From: Gallionellaceae bacterium
GTDB taxonomy: Bacteria; Pseudomonadota; Gammaproteobacteria; Burkholderiales; Gallionellaceae
Length of the DNA: 64,000 bases
Assembly: GCA_009885195.1 (NCBI GenBank)
Contig: VFLG01000035.1
Span: 18,531 to 82,530, forward strand
Reading direction: 5' to 3'
The notes beneath the pieces were generated by a model, which was not told where the DNA came from, searched no databases, and saw nothing but the letters and a program-made list of their open reading frames with translations. Shown here one piece after another: positions 33,121-42,487 of the stretch. The first letter of the stretch is position 1. Each line of letters starts with the position of its first letter. Both the position numbers and the translations under genes were made by a program.

Positions 33121-33269
33121 CTGGCAGGGCATTGAAAAACGTAGCGAGCGCAGCCAAGACAAGGCGAAAGTGGGCGAGAAACCGGAGTGTACACAGAAGT
33201 ACACGAGGATTTTGAGCCCATTTTCAACGCAGTATTGGCAAGTGCAGTAGTTTTACAATGCCCTGCCAG
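33121..33269. mobile_element. Roughly 150-bp inverted-repeat (MITE-like) element upstream of oxyR
   Basis: The ends CTGGCAGGGCATTGAAAAAC and GTTTTACAATGCCCTGCCAG are inverted repeats matching at 19 of 20 positions. The interior has AGACAAGGCGAAAG and a small hairpin GTGTACACAGAAGTACAC. It is 149 bases and encodes nothing. The element at 54411-54561 is 151 bases and shares the AGACAAGGCG(C)GAAAG core, so the two look like relatives with diverged ends. Confidence 0.8.
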
Positions 33270-33384
33270 TGATTTGCATAATAAATCATCTTGGTTTAAA
33301 CAATCAATTAGATTTATTGATACACAAGCCTTAAATTGCGTCCGTGGGCAGCAAACCACTTAACCAACCTTTAAGGAGAACATT

Positions 33385-33858
33385 ATGCAACGACCAGAAA
33401 TAAAAACCGTCGCCAATCTTGAATCGGCTTTTGCCGGTGAATCCATGGCGCACATCAAGTATCGCTACTTCGCCAAGATCGCGCGTGCCGCAGGCGATGA
33501 GGATACCGCGCGAATATTTGAGGAGACCGCCGCCCAGGAAGTGCAGCATGCGTTCGGCCATCTCGATTTGCTGTACCCGAAGGAAACCATGAGTCCGGCG
33601 CGCTGCTTGCAAATGGCGATAGACGGCGAGACCTACGAGTACACCGAAATGTATCCTGGCTTTCTCAAAACGGCACAGCAAGAAGGTAATGCTGCTGCCG
33701 TGTCTGAAATGAACGAGCAGATCGCCGAATCGAAACAACACGCCGAGCAATTTCAGGCGATGTTGCAAAAGGCGGCGAAACGCTTTGCCGCATTGACCAA
33801 AGTGGAAGAGCGTCATGCCAATCAATATCGCGCCGTGTTGGCGAAAGTTTCAGCTTAA
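33385..33858 (+). CDS. Rubrerythrin diiron domain protein (no rubredoxin domain)
   Basis: Non-heme diiron protein that reduces hydrogen peroxide, 157 residues. The ferritin-like four-helix bundle carries the metal ligands: E in FAGESMAHIKYRYFAKIA (about 15-32), EETAAQEVQHAFGH (about 46-59) and two further carboxylates near YTEMYPGF and AEQFQAM. Classical rubrerythrins have a C-terminal rubredoxin domain; here it is absent and a separate rubredoxin gene follows 15 bases downstream. AAGGAG stands before the start. Its position beside oxyR fits a peroxide role. Confidence 0.92.
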   Translation: MQRPEIKTVANLESAFAGESMAHIKYRYFAKIARAAGDEDTARIFEETAAQEVQHAFGHLDLLYPKETMSPARCLQMAIDGETYEYTEMYPGFLKTAQQEGNAAAVSEMNEQIAESKQHAEQFQAMLQKAAKRFAALTKVEERHANQYRAVLAKVSA

Positions 33859-33873
33859 ACAAAGGAGAACAAC

Positions 33874-34038
33874 ATGAAAGTTTGGCAATGTGTAGTTTGT
33901 GGTTTCGTATATAACGAAGCACTTGGTTTGCCGGGTGAAGGCATCAAGCCTGGCACGGCGTGGGCGGATATTCCCGATGGCTGGGCTTGTCCGGATTGCG
34001 GTGTAGCCAAGGCCGATTTTGAGATGGTCGAGGTGTGA
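33874..34038 (+). CDS. Rubredoxin
   Basis: A 54-residue rubredoxin. The single iron is held by CVVCG (residues 6-10) and CPDCG (about 39-43). It would carry electrons from the reductase encoded next to the rubrerythrin encoded before. The start ATG at 33874 has AAAGGAG eight bases upstream. The full-length match to the family leaves little doubt. Confidence 0.97.
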   Translation: MKVWQCVVCGFVYNEALGLPGEGIKPGTAWADIPDGWACPDCGVAKADFEMVEV

Positions 34039-34086
34039 ACCGCTGACTATTTATTAAGGCAGTTTGTTGAAAAACTAAGGGAAGAC

Positions 34087-35223
34087 ATGAAACCTATTGT
34101 TGTTTTAGGCAGCGGCTTGGCGGGCTATACGCTGGTGCGAGAGTTGCGCAAACTGGATCGCGAGGTGGCGATCACCATGGTGTCGCGCGACAGCGGCGAT
34201 TTCTACTCCAAGCCCATGCTCTCGAATGCGTTCGCACAAGGCAAGGATGCGGCCGCACTGGTCAACACGGCGGCGGCGGAAATGTCCAAGCAGATGAACA
34301 TCACGCTGCTGCAACATACCGAGGTGTTGGGCATAGATCGCCAGAAAAAGCAGTTGCTAACATCGGCGGGCGCGATCGAGTATTCCCGCCTGGTGTTGGC
34401 GTTGGGTGCAGACCCGATACGCTTGCCGTTGCAGGGCGATGCGGCTGATGCCGTGTTGTCGGTGAACGATCTTGCGGACTATGCGAGATTCCGTGGCGCG
34501 CTTACTTCGACAAAGCAGGTCGCGATCATCGGCGGCGGATTGATCGGCTGCGAGTTCGCCAATGATCTGGCGTCCGCCGGATTTGCCGTAACGGTGATAG
34601 ATCCGACCGCTTATCCGCTCTCCGGCCTGATGCCGGAGCAAGCCGGCAAGCAATTGCTTGAACCGCTGGCAAAGCTGGGCGTGACATGGCGATTCGGTGT
34701 AGCGGTGAAAGCGGTGGATAAGCTGGCTACGGGCTATGCGCTGACATTGACCGATGGCTCGACTTTGCACGCCGATGTGGTGTTGTCTGCGGTCGGCTTG
34801 CGCCCGCGCATCGAGTTGGCGCGCAATGCCGGACTCGCGGTGAATCGCGGCATTGTGGTGGATGCGCAATTGCGCAGCAGCGATGTGGATGTTTTCGCGC
34901 TGGGCGATTGCGCCGAGATCGAGGGGCGCGTGCTGCCTTACGTGTTGCCCATCATGCACGCCGCGCGGGCTTTGGCGCGTGTGTTAGCGGGTGAAGATGC
35001 GCGTGTAGAATTTCCCGCCATGCCGGTGGTGATTAAAACGCCCGCTCATCCGGTTGCAGTATTGCCGGTTGCGCGCGATGCGGCAGGCGAGTGGAAAGTG
35101 TTGGCTGAAGGTCAGGGGATCAAGCTGGGATTTGTTGATGCGCAAACTCAGATGCGCGGATTTGTGCTCACCGGAGCATACGCCGCCGAACGCAGCGAAA
35201 TGTCCAAGCAGGTATCAACCTAA
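34087..35223 (+). CDS. NAD(P)H:rubredoxin reductase (FAD-dependent)
   Basis: A 378-residue flavoprotein of the pyridine nucleotide-disulfide oxidoreductase fold. The FAD-binding motif is VLGSGLAGYTLVREL (about 5-19), the NAD-binding motif AIIGGGLIGCEFANDL (about 148-163), and the second FAD motif DVFALGDCAEIEGRVLPYV (about 275-293). It resembles rubredoxin reductases in lacking a redox disulfide. With rubredoxin and the rubrerythrin it makes a complete electron chain from NAD(P)H to peroxide. Confidence 0.92.
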   Translation: MKPIVVLGSGLAGYTLVRELRKLDREVAITMVSRDSGDFYSKPMLSNAFAQGKDAAALVNTAAAEMSKQMNITLLQHTEVLGIDRQKKQLLTSAGAIEYSRLVLALGADPIRLPLQGDAADAVLSVNDLADYARFRGALTSTKQVAIIGGGLIGCEFANDLASAGFAVTVIDPTAYPLSGLMPEQAGKQLLEPLAKLGVTWRFGVAVKAVDKLATGYALTLTDGSTLHADVVLSAVGLRPRIELARNAGLAVNRGIVVDAQLRSSDVDVFALGDCAEIEGRVLPYVLPIMHAARALARVLAGEDARVEFPAMPVVIKTPAHPVAVLPVARDAAGEWKVLAEGQGIKLGFVDAQTQMRGFVLTGAYAAERSEMSKQVST

Positions 35224-35237
35224 AAACCGTAATTCAA

Positions 35238-35366
35238 GCCACAGAGTTCACAGAGAACACAGAGAAAGAAATGATTTCTCCCTGTTTCGCGGATTCACCC
35301 GAAAGGTGATTCGCGTTCGTGATAGCCGTTGGTTTCTCCTCTGTGATCTCTGTGTTCTCTGTGGCT
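35238..35366. repeat. Inverted repeat, CACAGAGAACACAGAG family
   Basis: The left arm AGCCACAGAGTTCACAGAGA and the right arm ending TCTCTGTGTTCTCTGTGGCT are inverted copies of about 30 bases enclosing about 65 bases (including GGATTCACCCGAAAGGTGAT, itself a small palindrome). It sits between two convergent genes, where it may form a transcript-end hairpin. Confidence 0.8.
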
Positions 35367-35392
35367 AACTGAGTTTTTTTAGGATCAAGGGA

Positions 35393-37084
35393 TTAAATAG
35401 CCAGCAAATAAAAAAGCAACACATTCGCCAGCAGCGACAGCACGGCTATCCATTGCCACATCAACAGCGGATCGCGCCCGGCAAGCGGCGTGCGCCGTGG
35501 TGACTGAACGAGTTTATGCTCACCGGCTTCCAGCGCCAGCAACATTTCTTCGGCAGTTTCAAAGCGCAATTTCGGATCATGTGCGACTGCCTTGAGCACG
35601 ATGTTTTCCAGCCATTGCGGAATGTCGGGGCGGTAGCGCGTTGGCGGCACCGGGTCGCCGAAGCGCGGGCGCTGGAACGGTTCCACCTCGCCGTAGGGAT
35701 AGCGCCTTGTCAACAGGTGATACAGCGTCACGCCCGCAGCATAGAGATCGCTCTGGGCATTCGCAGTTTCTCCGGCAAATAATTCCGGCGCCATGAAGCT
35801 GGGCGTGCCCGGATTGCCCGCAGGTTGTGCGCCGCTGATACCGGGGCTGGTGGCCACGCCCAGATCGAGGATGCGCAGCTTGCCGTCATCGCCCTGATGC
35901 AGGTTGGCCGGTTTGATGTCGCGATGAATGATATTCAGGCGATGCAGCGCAGCCAGTCCTTTGGCCAGACGCAGGCCGATGCTGGCGACATCGGCGGCGG
36001 AAAAATGCTGGCCGATGTCGAGCTTTTGTTGCAGCGTCGCGCCGGCGTGCCAGCTCATCACGTAGTAAAGACAGCTGCGCCGCTCGGTCGGGATGGGCAG
36101 CACTTGCGAAAAATAATGCGATAACACGCGCTTGCCCAGCCACTCTTCGTTGAGCAGACCGTGGCAACTATCTGCATCTTCCGCCAGCAGCGGTTGCAGC
36201 GTTTTCAGCACGCACACTTGGCCATTGACGATATTCTTGACCTTGTACAGCAGGCTGGCGCGCGATTCGTGCAGCAGCTCCAGCACTTCGAAGTCATCCA
36301 GTTGCTCGCCTACCTTGAGGCGATGCGGCACGCCAAGGCGCTTGGCTTCCGCCACCAGGTCGGCCAGATTTTCTTCGCCCAGATGTTCGATGCGTACCAC
36401 CAGCGCCGTGGCATTGTCCTGGCCGCCCTGCGCCAGAGCGCGCTTGACCAGATCGTCTGCCGCCATCTGCGGGCTATGGTAGAGCTGCAAAATTTCGTGG
36501 ATGTCTTTCTGCTCCAGCCGTTCCCACACGCCATCGCTCATCAATGCAAACACGTCACCGGCGCGCAATTCGCCCTCGGCATAGTCCACCAGCAGTTGCT
36601 GATCCAGCCCGACCGCGCGCTTGAGCACATGCCTCATATCCGGCCTGTCCCACACATGATCGGTGGTGAGCTGTTGCAGCTCGCTGCCACGCAGGCGATA
36701 AATGCGGCTGTCACCGACATGCGCCAGGATGTAGCGTTTGCCGCGCAGAACCAGCAGCGAAAGTGTCGTCGCCATGCCGGCCAGGTCGCGATGCTTGGCG
36801 GCATGCGACTGCACCCAGCGGTTGAGTGCGGCCAGCACCTTGTCCAGCGCGGCAGTGGTTTCCCATGTTTCCGGCGTGGCGTAGTAATCGGCGAGGACGC
36901 CGCGCACGGTCATTTCCGCCGCCTCGCGCCCGCCCGCATTGCCGCCGACACCATCGGCCACGGCCAGCAACGCGCCCTTGGTGGCAAGTTGCTCGTCTTG
37001 CGGCGTGACCGCGCCGCAATAATCTTCGTTGCGCTCACGCAAGCCGGTTTCGCTGGCCTGGCCGATGATGATTTTTAGTGGCAT
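35393..37084 (-). CDS. Bifunctional PP2C phosphatase / Ser-Thr protein kinase, membrane-anchored
   Basis: A fusion of about 563 residues. The N-terminal PP2C-like phosphatase (about 1-240) shows RNEDYCG, ADGVGGNAGGREAAEM and GDSRIYRLRG with the metal-binding aspartates. The C-terminal Hanks-type kinase (about 255-515) has the ATP lysine in VCVLKTL, catalytic HRDIKPANL near 383-391 and DLGVA in place of DFG. A single hydrophobic helix at the very end (WIAVLSLLANVLLFYLLAI) anchors it. The start at 37084 is a guess among several in-frame ATGs (37096, 37117) with no strong ribosome site. It lies 227 bases downstream of the nitrate transporter gene on the same strand, which hints at regulation of nitrate uptake. 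Confidence 0.9.
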   Translation of the reverse strand: MPLKIIIGQASETGLRERNEDYCGAVTPQDEQLATKGALLAVADGVGGNAGGREAAEMTVRGVLADYYATPETWETTAALDKVLAALNRWVQSHAAKHRDLAGMATTLSLLVLRGKRYILAHVGDSRIYRLRGSELQQLTTDHVWDRPDMRHVLKRAVGLDQQLLVDYAEGELRAGDVFALMSDGVWERLEQKDIHEILQLYHSPQMAADDLVKRALAQGGQDNATALVVRIEHLGEENLADLVAEAKRLGVPHRLKVGEQLDDFEVLELLHESRASLLYKVKNIVNGQVCVLKTLQPLLAEDADSCHGLLNEEWLGKRVLSHYFSQVLPIPTERRSCLYYVMSWHAGATLQQKLDIGQHFSAADVASIGLRLAKGLAALHRLNIIHRDIKPANLHQGDDGKLRILDLGVATSPGISGAQPAGNPGTPSFMAPELFAGETANAQSDLYAAGVTLYHLLTRRYPYGEVEPFQRPRFGDPVPPTRYRPDIPQWLENIVLKAVAHDPKLRFETAEEMLLALEAGEHKLVQSPRRTPLAGRDPLLMWQWIAVLSLLANVLLFYLLAI

Positions 37085-37119
37085 ATTATTGAGCATTCCA
37101 TAATTAGCGACAAACATGC

Positions 37120-37265
37120 CGTTCGGGCTGATGCTTCGCCCTTAGATACCTCAGGAGCCTCAGCACAGGGTACATCCGTTCGTGGTGAGGTATCGAACCA
37201 TAACGGATGTGTCGAAGCCCAATCACTAGGCGGGCAATACCCTTCGATACCTCAGGCTGAACGGT
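37120..37265. repeat. Composite repeat between transporter and kinase genes
   Basis: The ends CCGTTCGGGCTGA and TCAGGCTGAACGG are inverted. The inside carries CATCCGTTCGTGGTGAGGTATCGAACC and CATAACGGATGTG, forming a second inverted pair (CATCCGTT/AACGGATG), plus CTTCGATACCTCAGG. Pieces of the same family occur at 2880-2895 and 20403-20427. Confidence 0.7.
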
Positions 37266-37311
37266 GTAATGAATAACGGAAAGATCAATATTTAAATTTC
37301 AAGACTCGAGC

Positions 37312-38523
37312 TTACACTCTCGCCGTGGTCGCTGTAGTGGAACCCCAGGTAGTGCGCCAGCGTTTCTTGACACTGATCAGGCCAACCATAGCCAGCACCG
37401 CCAGTGCCGCGAATATTATCAGGCCGGTCTGATAGCTGCCGGTGATTTGTCTGGAATAACCCAGACTGGAAGCCAGATAGAAGCCACCCACGCCACCTGC
37501 CATGCCGACCATTCCGGTCATCACGCCGATTTCTTTACGGAAGCGTTGCGGCACCAGTTGAAATACCGCGCCGTTGCCCATGCCGAGCGCGAACATGACA
37601 GCCACGGCCACGGCCAGTGCGACGTAGGCTTGCGACATGCCGAAGCTGAATATGAACAGAAATAGTGCCGCCAGCGCATACATCGCCATCAATGTGCGTA
37701 TGCCGCCGATACGGTCGGCCACATTGCCCCCTACCGGCCGTATAAGCGAACCGGCGAGTACGCAGGCGGCGGTGAAGTAGCCCGCCGTGACCGGAGGTAG
37801 ACCATACTGGTCGTTAAAATAAAGTGTGAGTGAAGATGCCATGCCGACGAAGCCGCCAAAAGTGACGCTGTAGAACAACATGAACCACCAGGCATCCTTG
37901 TCCTTGAGCACGTTCATATACTGGTGCAGCGACTTGGCTGGTGGGCACTCCGGGCTATCCTTGGCGAACATCATATAGACCAGCAGCGCACAAAAGAGTG
38001 GAATCAATGCCATGCCGAATACATTATTCCAGCCGTAAGCCAGCGCCAGCCCCGGCGCAAGAAGAGCCGCCAGCACAGTGCCGGAATTGCCTGCCCCGGC
38101 GATGCCCAAAGCTGTACCCTGATGCTCGGGCGGATACCAGCGCGAGGCGAGCGGCAACGCCACAGCAAACGAAGCGCCCGCCACGCCGAGGAAGACGCCC
38201 AGCAACAGCACCTGATGATAAGTATGCACCCCGCTGAACCAGGCGAACGCGAGCGCCACCAGCACAATGACCTGGCCGATCAGGCCGGCCATTTTAGGCT
38301 TGAGGTGATCCACCAGCACGCCCATCACGATGCGCAACAACGCACCGGACAGGATAGGTGTGGCGACCATCATACCCTTCTGCGCATGGGTGAGTTGCAG
38401 GTCGGCAGCGATCTGCACCGCCATCGGCCCCAGCATTACCCACACCATAAAGCTCAAATCAAAATAAAGGAAAGCCGAGAATAAAGTCGGCTTGTGTCCT
38501 GCGCTCCAGAAACTGCTTTGCAT
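37312..38523 (-). CDS. Nitrate/nitrite transporter of the MFS NNP family
   Basis: Inner-membrane transporter of 403 residues and about 12 transmembrane helices. The nitrate-nitrite porter signatures are visible: FDLSFMVWVMLGPMAVQIAA near the start, the G-rich GIAGAGNSGTVLAALLAPGL (about 135-154) and GMGNGAVFQLVPQRF (about 320-334). It would supply substrate to NasA. The ATG at 38523 has GAGGACAATC upstream; an ATG 14 codons earlier is rejected for lack of a ribosome site. A sigma-54 promoter lies 52 bases upstream. Confidence 0.92.
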   Translation of the reverse strand: MQSSFWSAGHKPTLFSAFLYFDLSFMVWVMLGPMAVQIAADLQLTHAQKGMMVATPILSGALLRIVMGVLVDHLKPKMAGLIGQVIVLVALAFAWFSGVHTYHQVLLLGVFLGVAGASFAVALPLASRWYPPEHQGTALGIAGAGNSGTVLAALLAPGLALAYGWNNVFGMALIPLFCALLVYMMFAKDSPECPPAKSLHQYMNVLKDKDAWWFMLFYSVTFGGFVGMASSLTLYFNDQYGLPPVTAGYFTAACVLAGSLIRPVGGNVADRIGGIRTLMAMYALAALFLFIFSFGMSQAYVALAVAVAVMFALGMGNGAVFQLVPQRFRKEIGVMTGMVGMAGGVGGFYLASSLGYSRQITGSYQTGLIIFAALAVLAMVGLISVKKRWRTTWGSTTATTARV

Positions 38524-38574
38524 GATTGTCCTCGCAAGAAATGGTTTTGAAAATAACGCAATCATTTCTTACTG

Positions 38575-38590
38575 AGCAACCTTTGTGCCA
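38575..38590 (-). promoter_or_regulatory. Sigma-54 promoter of the nitrate transporter
   Basis: On the minus strand TGGCACAAAGGTTGCT matches the TGGCAC-N5-TTGC(A/T) consensus fully. It is the same architecture as the nasA promoter, which puts uptake and reduction under the same nitrogen-starvation sigma factor. Confidence 0.9.
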
Positions 38591-38657
38591 GTACGTCAAA
38601 TCAGGCTCATACCCTGTGTTTATAAGGGTTGTGCATGAATGGCCTGGCAAATGTTTA

Positions 38658-38689
38658 TGCCCCAGCATGGTGCCACATGAAATTTCATG
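38658..38689 (-). promoter_or_regulatory. NtrC-like dyad and palindrome upstream of the transporter promoter
   Basis: The minus-strand GCACC-ATGCT-GGGGC (38659-38673) fits the NtrC dyad GCACC-N5-GGTGC with one change. A perfect 14-base palindrome CATGAAATTTCATG follows at 38676-38689. They are 70-115 bases upstream of the sigma-54 site. Which regulator binds the palindrome is unknown. Confidence 0.5.
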
Positions 38690-38810
38690 CACTCGAATAG
38701 CGTGATCGTGCGGAGGAGAATAATGTGATTTTGGGATTGGAATTATCGCCAGCAATGGTGATAACTTGGGTGTGGCTTAAAACTGGCAGAGCAGCGCGAT
38801 CTACTCCAGT

Positions 38811-40246
<1,436 letters not shown>

Positions 40247-40256
40247 ATGATATTTT

Positions 40257-41423
40257 TTATTTTAAATCGGCCACGACCCAGACGCCATCCCGCAACACCA
40301 GTTCGCGGTCGCAGTTGAGTTCGTTGCGCAGTGCGGGCTTGCCTAACAAATCCACCACTACGGCGTGTCCTTGCGCGCGCAACTGCGCAATTATTTTCTG
40401 TAGCACGGCATCGTCACGATGCGGTGCGAGTATGCCCTTGGTCTGCGATTGCTGCGGCAGCAGGCCGTGCAACTGGCGCAAATCCATGCTGAAACCGGTG
40501 GCTGGCCGCGCGCGACCAAAGCTCTTGCCCACGTCGTCATAGCGTCCACCTTGCGCGATGGCATCATGACTGCCCGCATGATAGGCCGCGAACACCATAC
40601 CGCTGTGATAGTGGTAGCCGCGCAGTTCGGCCAGGTCGATGCCGATGCTGTGCGCCAGCGGTTGCAGATGCACGGCAGCCTGCTCCAGTTCGTTCAGCGC
40701 TGCCGTCACTTCCGGATACGTCGGCAGCACCTCACGAGCACGCGCGATCACTTCCACCCCGCCGTACAATTGCGGCAACGCCAGCATCGCATTTTTTACT
40801 GCCGGCTTTAATCCACTTACCAGCACTTGCAATGCCGCCATGTCCTTGCCTTGCAGGGCGTTGAATAATTCCGCTTCCAGTTCCTTGGCGATCCCGGCGT
40901 GATTGACCAGCGCACGGAATAGGGCAACATGACCCAGATCGAGATGCACGCCGTCGATGCCGAGCAAGGCCAGCGCCTGGAGCATCAAACACTGCACTTC
41001 CAGATCGCTTTCAAAACCGCCGTGGCCGTATAACTCCGCGCCAATCTGCAACTGCTCGCGCGTGCGCATCACCCCCGCAGGTTGGGTGTGCAGCACGCTG
41101 CCGACATAGCACAAGCGGGTCACGCCCTGGCGATTGAGCAAGTGCGCATCGATGCGCGCCACCTGCGGCGTGATATCGGCGCGCAGCGCCAAGGTGCGCC
41201 CGCTCAGCTGGTCGACCAGCTTGAACGTGCGCAAATCCATATCCTTGCTGCCATTGATTAGCAGTGACTCGGCATATTCCAGCAGCGGCGGCACGACTAA
41301 CTGATAGCCGGACAGGCGCAGCAGTTCGAGCACGCTGGCGCGCATGTGCTCGATGCGGGCGGCCTCGTCCGGCAGCATGTCCTGGATATATTCCGGCAAT
41401 AGCCAATTTGAATGGGTCATCAT
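40257..41423 (-). CDS. hisZ: ATP phosphoribosyltransferase regulatory subunit HisZ
   Basis: HisRS-like regulatory partner of the short HisG enzyme. It has 388 residues with the class II synthetase core (SNWLLPEYIQDMLPDEAARI, RTLALRADITPQVARIDAHL, QIGAELYGHG) and lacks the C-terminal anticodon-binding domain of true HisRS. The ATG at 41423 overlaps the stop of the DUF2065 gene (ATGA); a second ATG follows at 41420. A longer reading to 41594 would run back through the neighbouring gene and is rejected. Its presence predicts a short-form HisG elsewhere in the genome. Confidence 0.93.
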   Translation of the reverse strand: MMTHSNWLLPEYIQDMLPDEAARIEHMRASVLELLRLSGYQLVVPPLLEYAESLLINGSKDMDLRTFKLVDQLSGRTLALRADITPQVARIDAHLLNRQGVTRLCYVGSVLHTQPAGVMRTREQLQIGAELYGHGGFESDLEVQCLMLQALALLGIDGVHLDLGHVALFRALVNHAGIAKELEAELFNALQGKDMAALQVLVSGLKPAVKNAMLALPQLYGGVEVIARAREVLPTYPEVTAALNELEQAAVHLQPLAHSIGIDLAELRGYHYHSGMVFAAYHAGSHDAIAQGGRYDDVGKSFGRARPATGFSMDLRQLHGLLPQQSQTKGILAPHRDDAVLQKIIAQLRAQGHAVVVDLLGKPALRNELNCDRELVLRDGVWVVADLK

Positions 41424-41605
41424 TGAGTCCAATACAGCAACAGCAGCCCGGACAGCATGGCGGTCATGCCCATGAAACGGAGTTGTCCATCGGACAGCAG
41501 CAGCAATTTGCGGAACGCCTCGCGCCACAGGTCGGGAAACAGAAACGGCATGATGCCTTCGATGATCAGCATCAACGCCAATCCAGTCAACCAATAAGTC
41601 AGCAT
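41420..41605 (-). CDS. DUF2065 family small membrane protein
   Basis: A 61-residue protein with two hydrophobic helices (YWLTGLALMLIIEGIMPFLF and MGMTAMLSGLLLLYW). It is a family regularly found between hflC and hisZ/purA in beta- and gammaproteobacteria. The function is unknown; the position suggests a link with the HflKC membrane complex. It starts nine bases after hflC ends and overlaps hisZ. Confidence 0.9.
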   Translation of the reverse strand: MLTYWLTGLALMLIIEGIMPFLFPDLWREAFRKLLLLSDGQLRFMGMTAMLSGLLLLYWTQ

Positions 41606-41614
41606 GGGAACCTG

Positions 41615-42487
41615 TTATTTTTTGCCGGAACCCTTGAGATATTTGAAGAAGGCGGAACTGGGATCAATCACCATGACATCACTCTTGCTCTTGAAGCTTT
41701 GTTTGTAGGCTTCCATGCTGCGGTAGAACGCGTAGAACTCAGCATTGCGGCCAAACGCAGCAGCATAAATAGACGCTGCCTTGCCATCGCCCTCACCCTT
41801 GATTTTCTGGGCATCGCGATAGGCATTGGCGAGTATCACTTCGCGTTGACGGTCGGCATCGGCGCGAATTTTTTCGCTATCGGCATTGCCGGTGGCGCGC
41901 AGCTCATTGGCCACGCGCTTGCGCTCGGCGTCCATGCGGCGATACACCGATTCACTGATCTCCAGCGGAAAATCCACCCGCTTCAGGCGCACATCCAACA
42001 CCTCTACGCCGATTTTACGCGCATCAAAATCGGCCTTGTTGCGCAGCACTTCCATGATCTTGTCGCGCTCGCCGGATACCACTTCATTAATGGTGCGTTT
42101 GCCGAACTCCTCGCGCATGCTCGAGTTCACCGTCTGCATCAAACGAGTCCGCGCACGCACTTCGTCACCGCCCACGCTGATATAGTATTGCTTCACATCG
42201 GCAATGCGCCACTTGACAAATGAATCCACCATCACGTTTTTCTTTTCCGCCGTGATGAAGCGCTCCGGCTCAACGCTGTCCATGGTCAAGATACGCGAAT
42301 CAAAATAACGCACGTTCTGCACCAGCGGCATCTTGAAATACAGTCCGGGTGCGGTCTTCACTTCAACCATCTCTCCCAGTTGCAACACGATGGCGGTCTG
42401 GCGCTGATCGACCACAAACATGCTCAGGCTGAGCGCGATTAATACAACGACTGCGCCTACCAAAATGCTGTTGAAATTAATTTTCAT
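41615..42487 (-). CDS. hflC: FtsH modulator HflC (SPFH domain)
   Basis: Together with HflK it forms a periplasmic cage around the FtsH protease. It has 290 residues: one N-terminal membrane anchor (SILVGAVVVLIALSLSMFVV, about 7-26), the SPFH/band-7 domain (about 30-190) and a long C-terminal helical part. YDAQKIKGEGDGKAASIYAA-like sequence near 225-245 is typical. The start overlaps the hflK stop by one base. Confidence 0.96.
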   Translation of the reverse strand: MKINFNSILVGAVVVLIALSLSMFVVDQRQTAIVLQLGEMVEVKTAPGLYFKMPLVQNVRYFDSRILTMDSVEPERFITAEKKNVMVDSFVKWRIADVKQYYISVGGDEVRARTRLMQTVNSSMREEFGKRTINEVVSGERDKIMEVLRNKADFDARKIGVEVLDVRLKRVDFPLEISESVYRRMDAERKRVANELRATGNADSEKIRADADRQREVILANAYRDAQKIKGEGDGKAASIYAAAFGRNAEFYAFYRSMEAYKQSFKSKSDVMVIDPSSAFFKYLKGSGKK

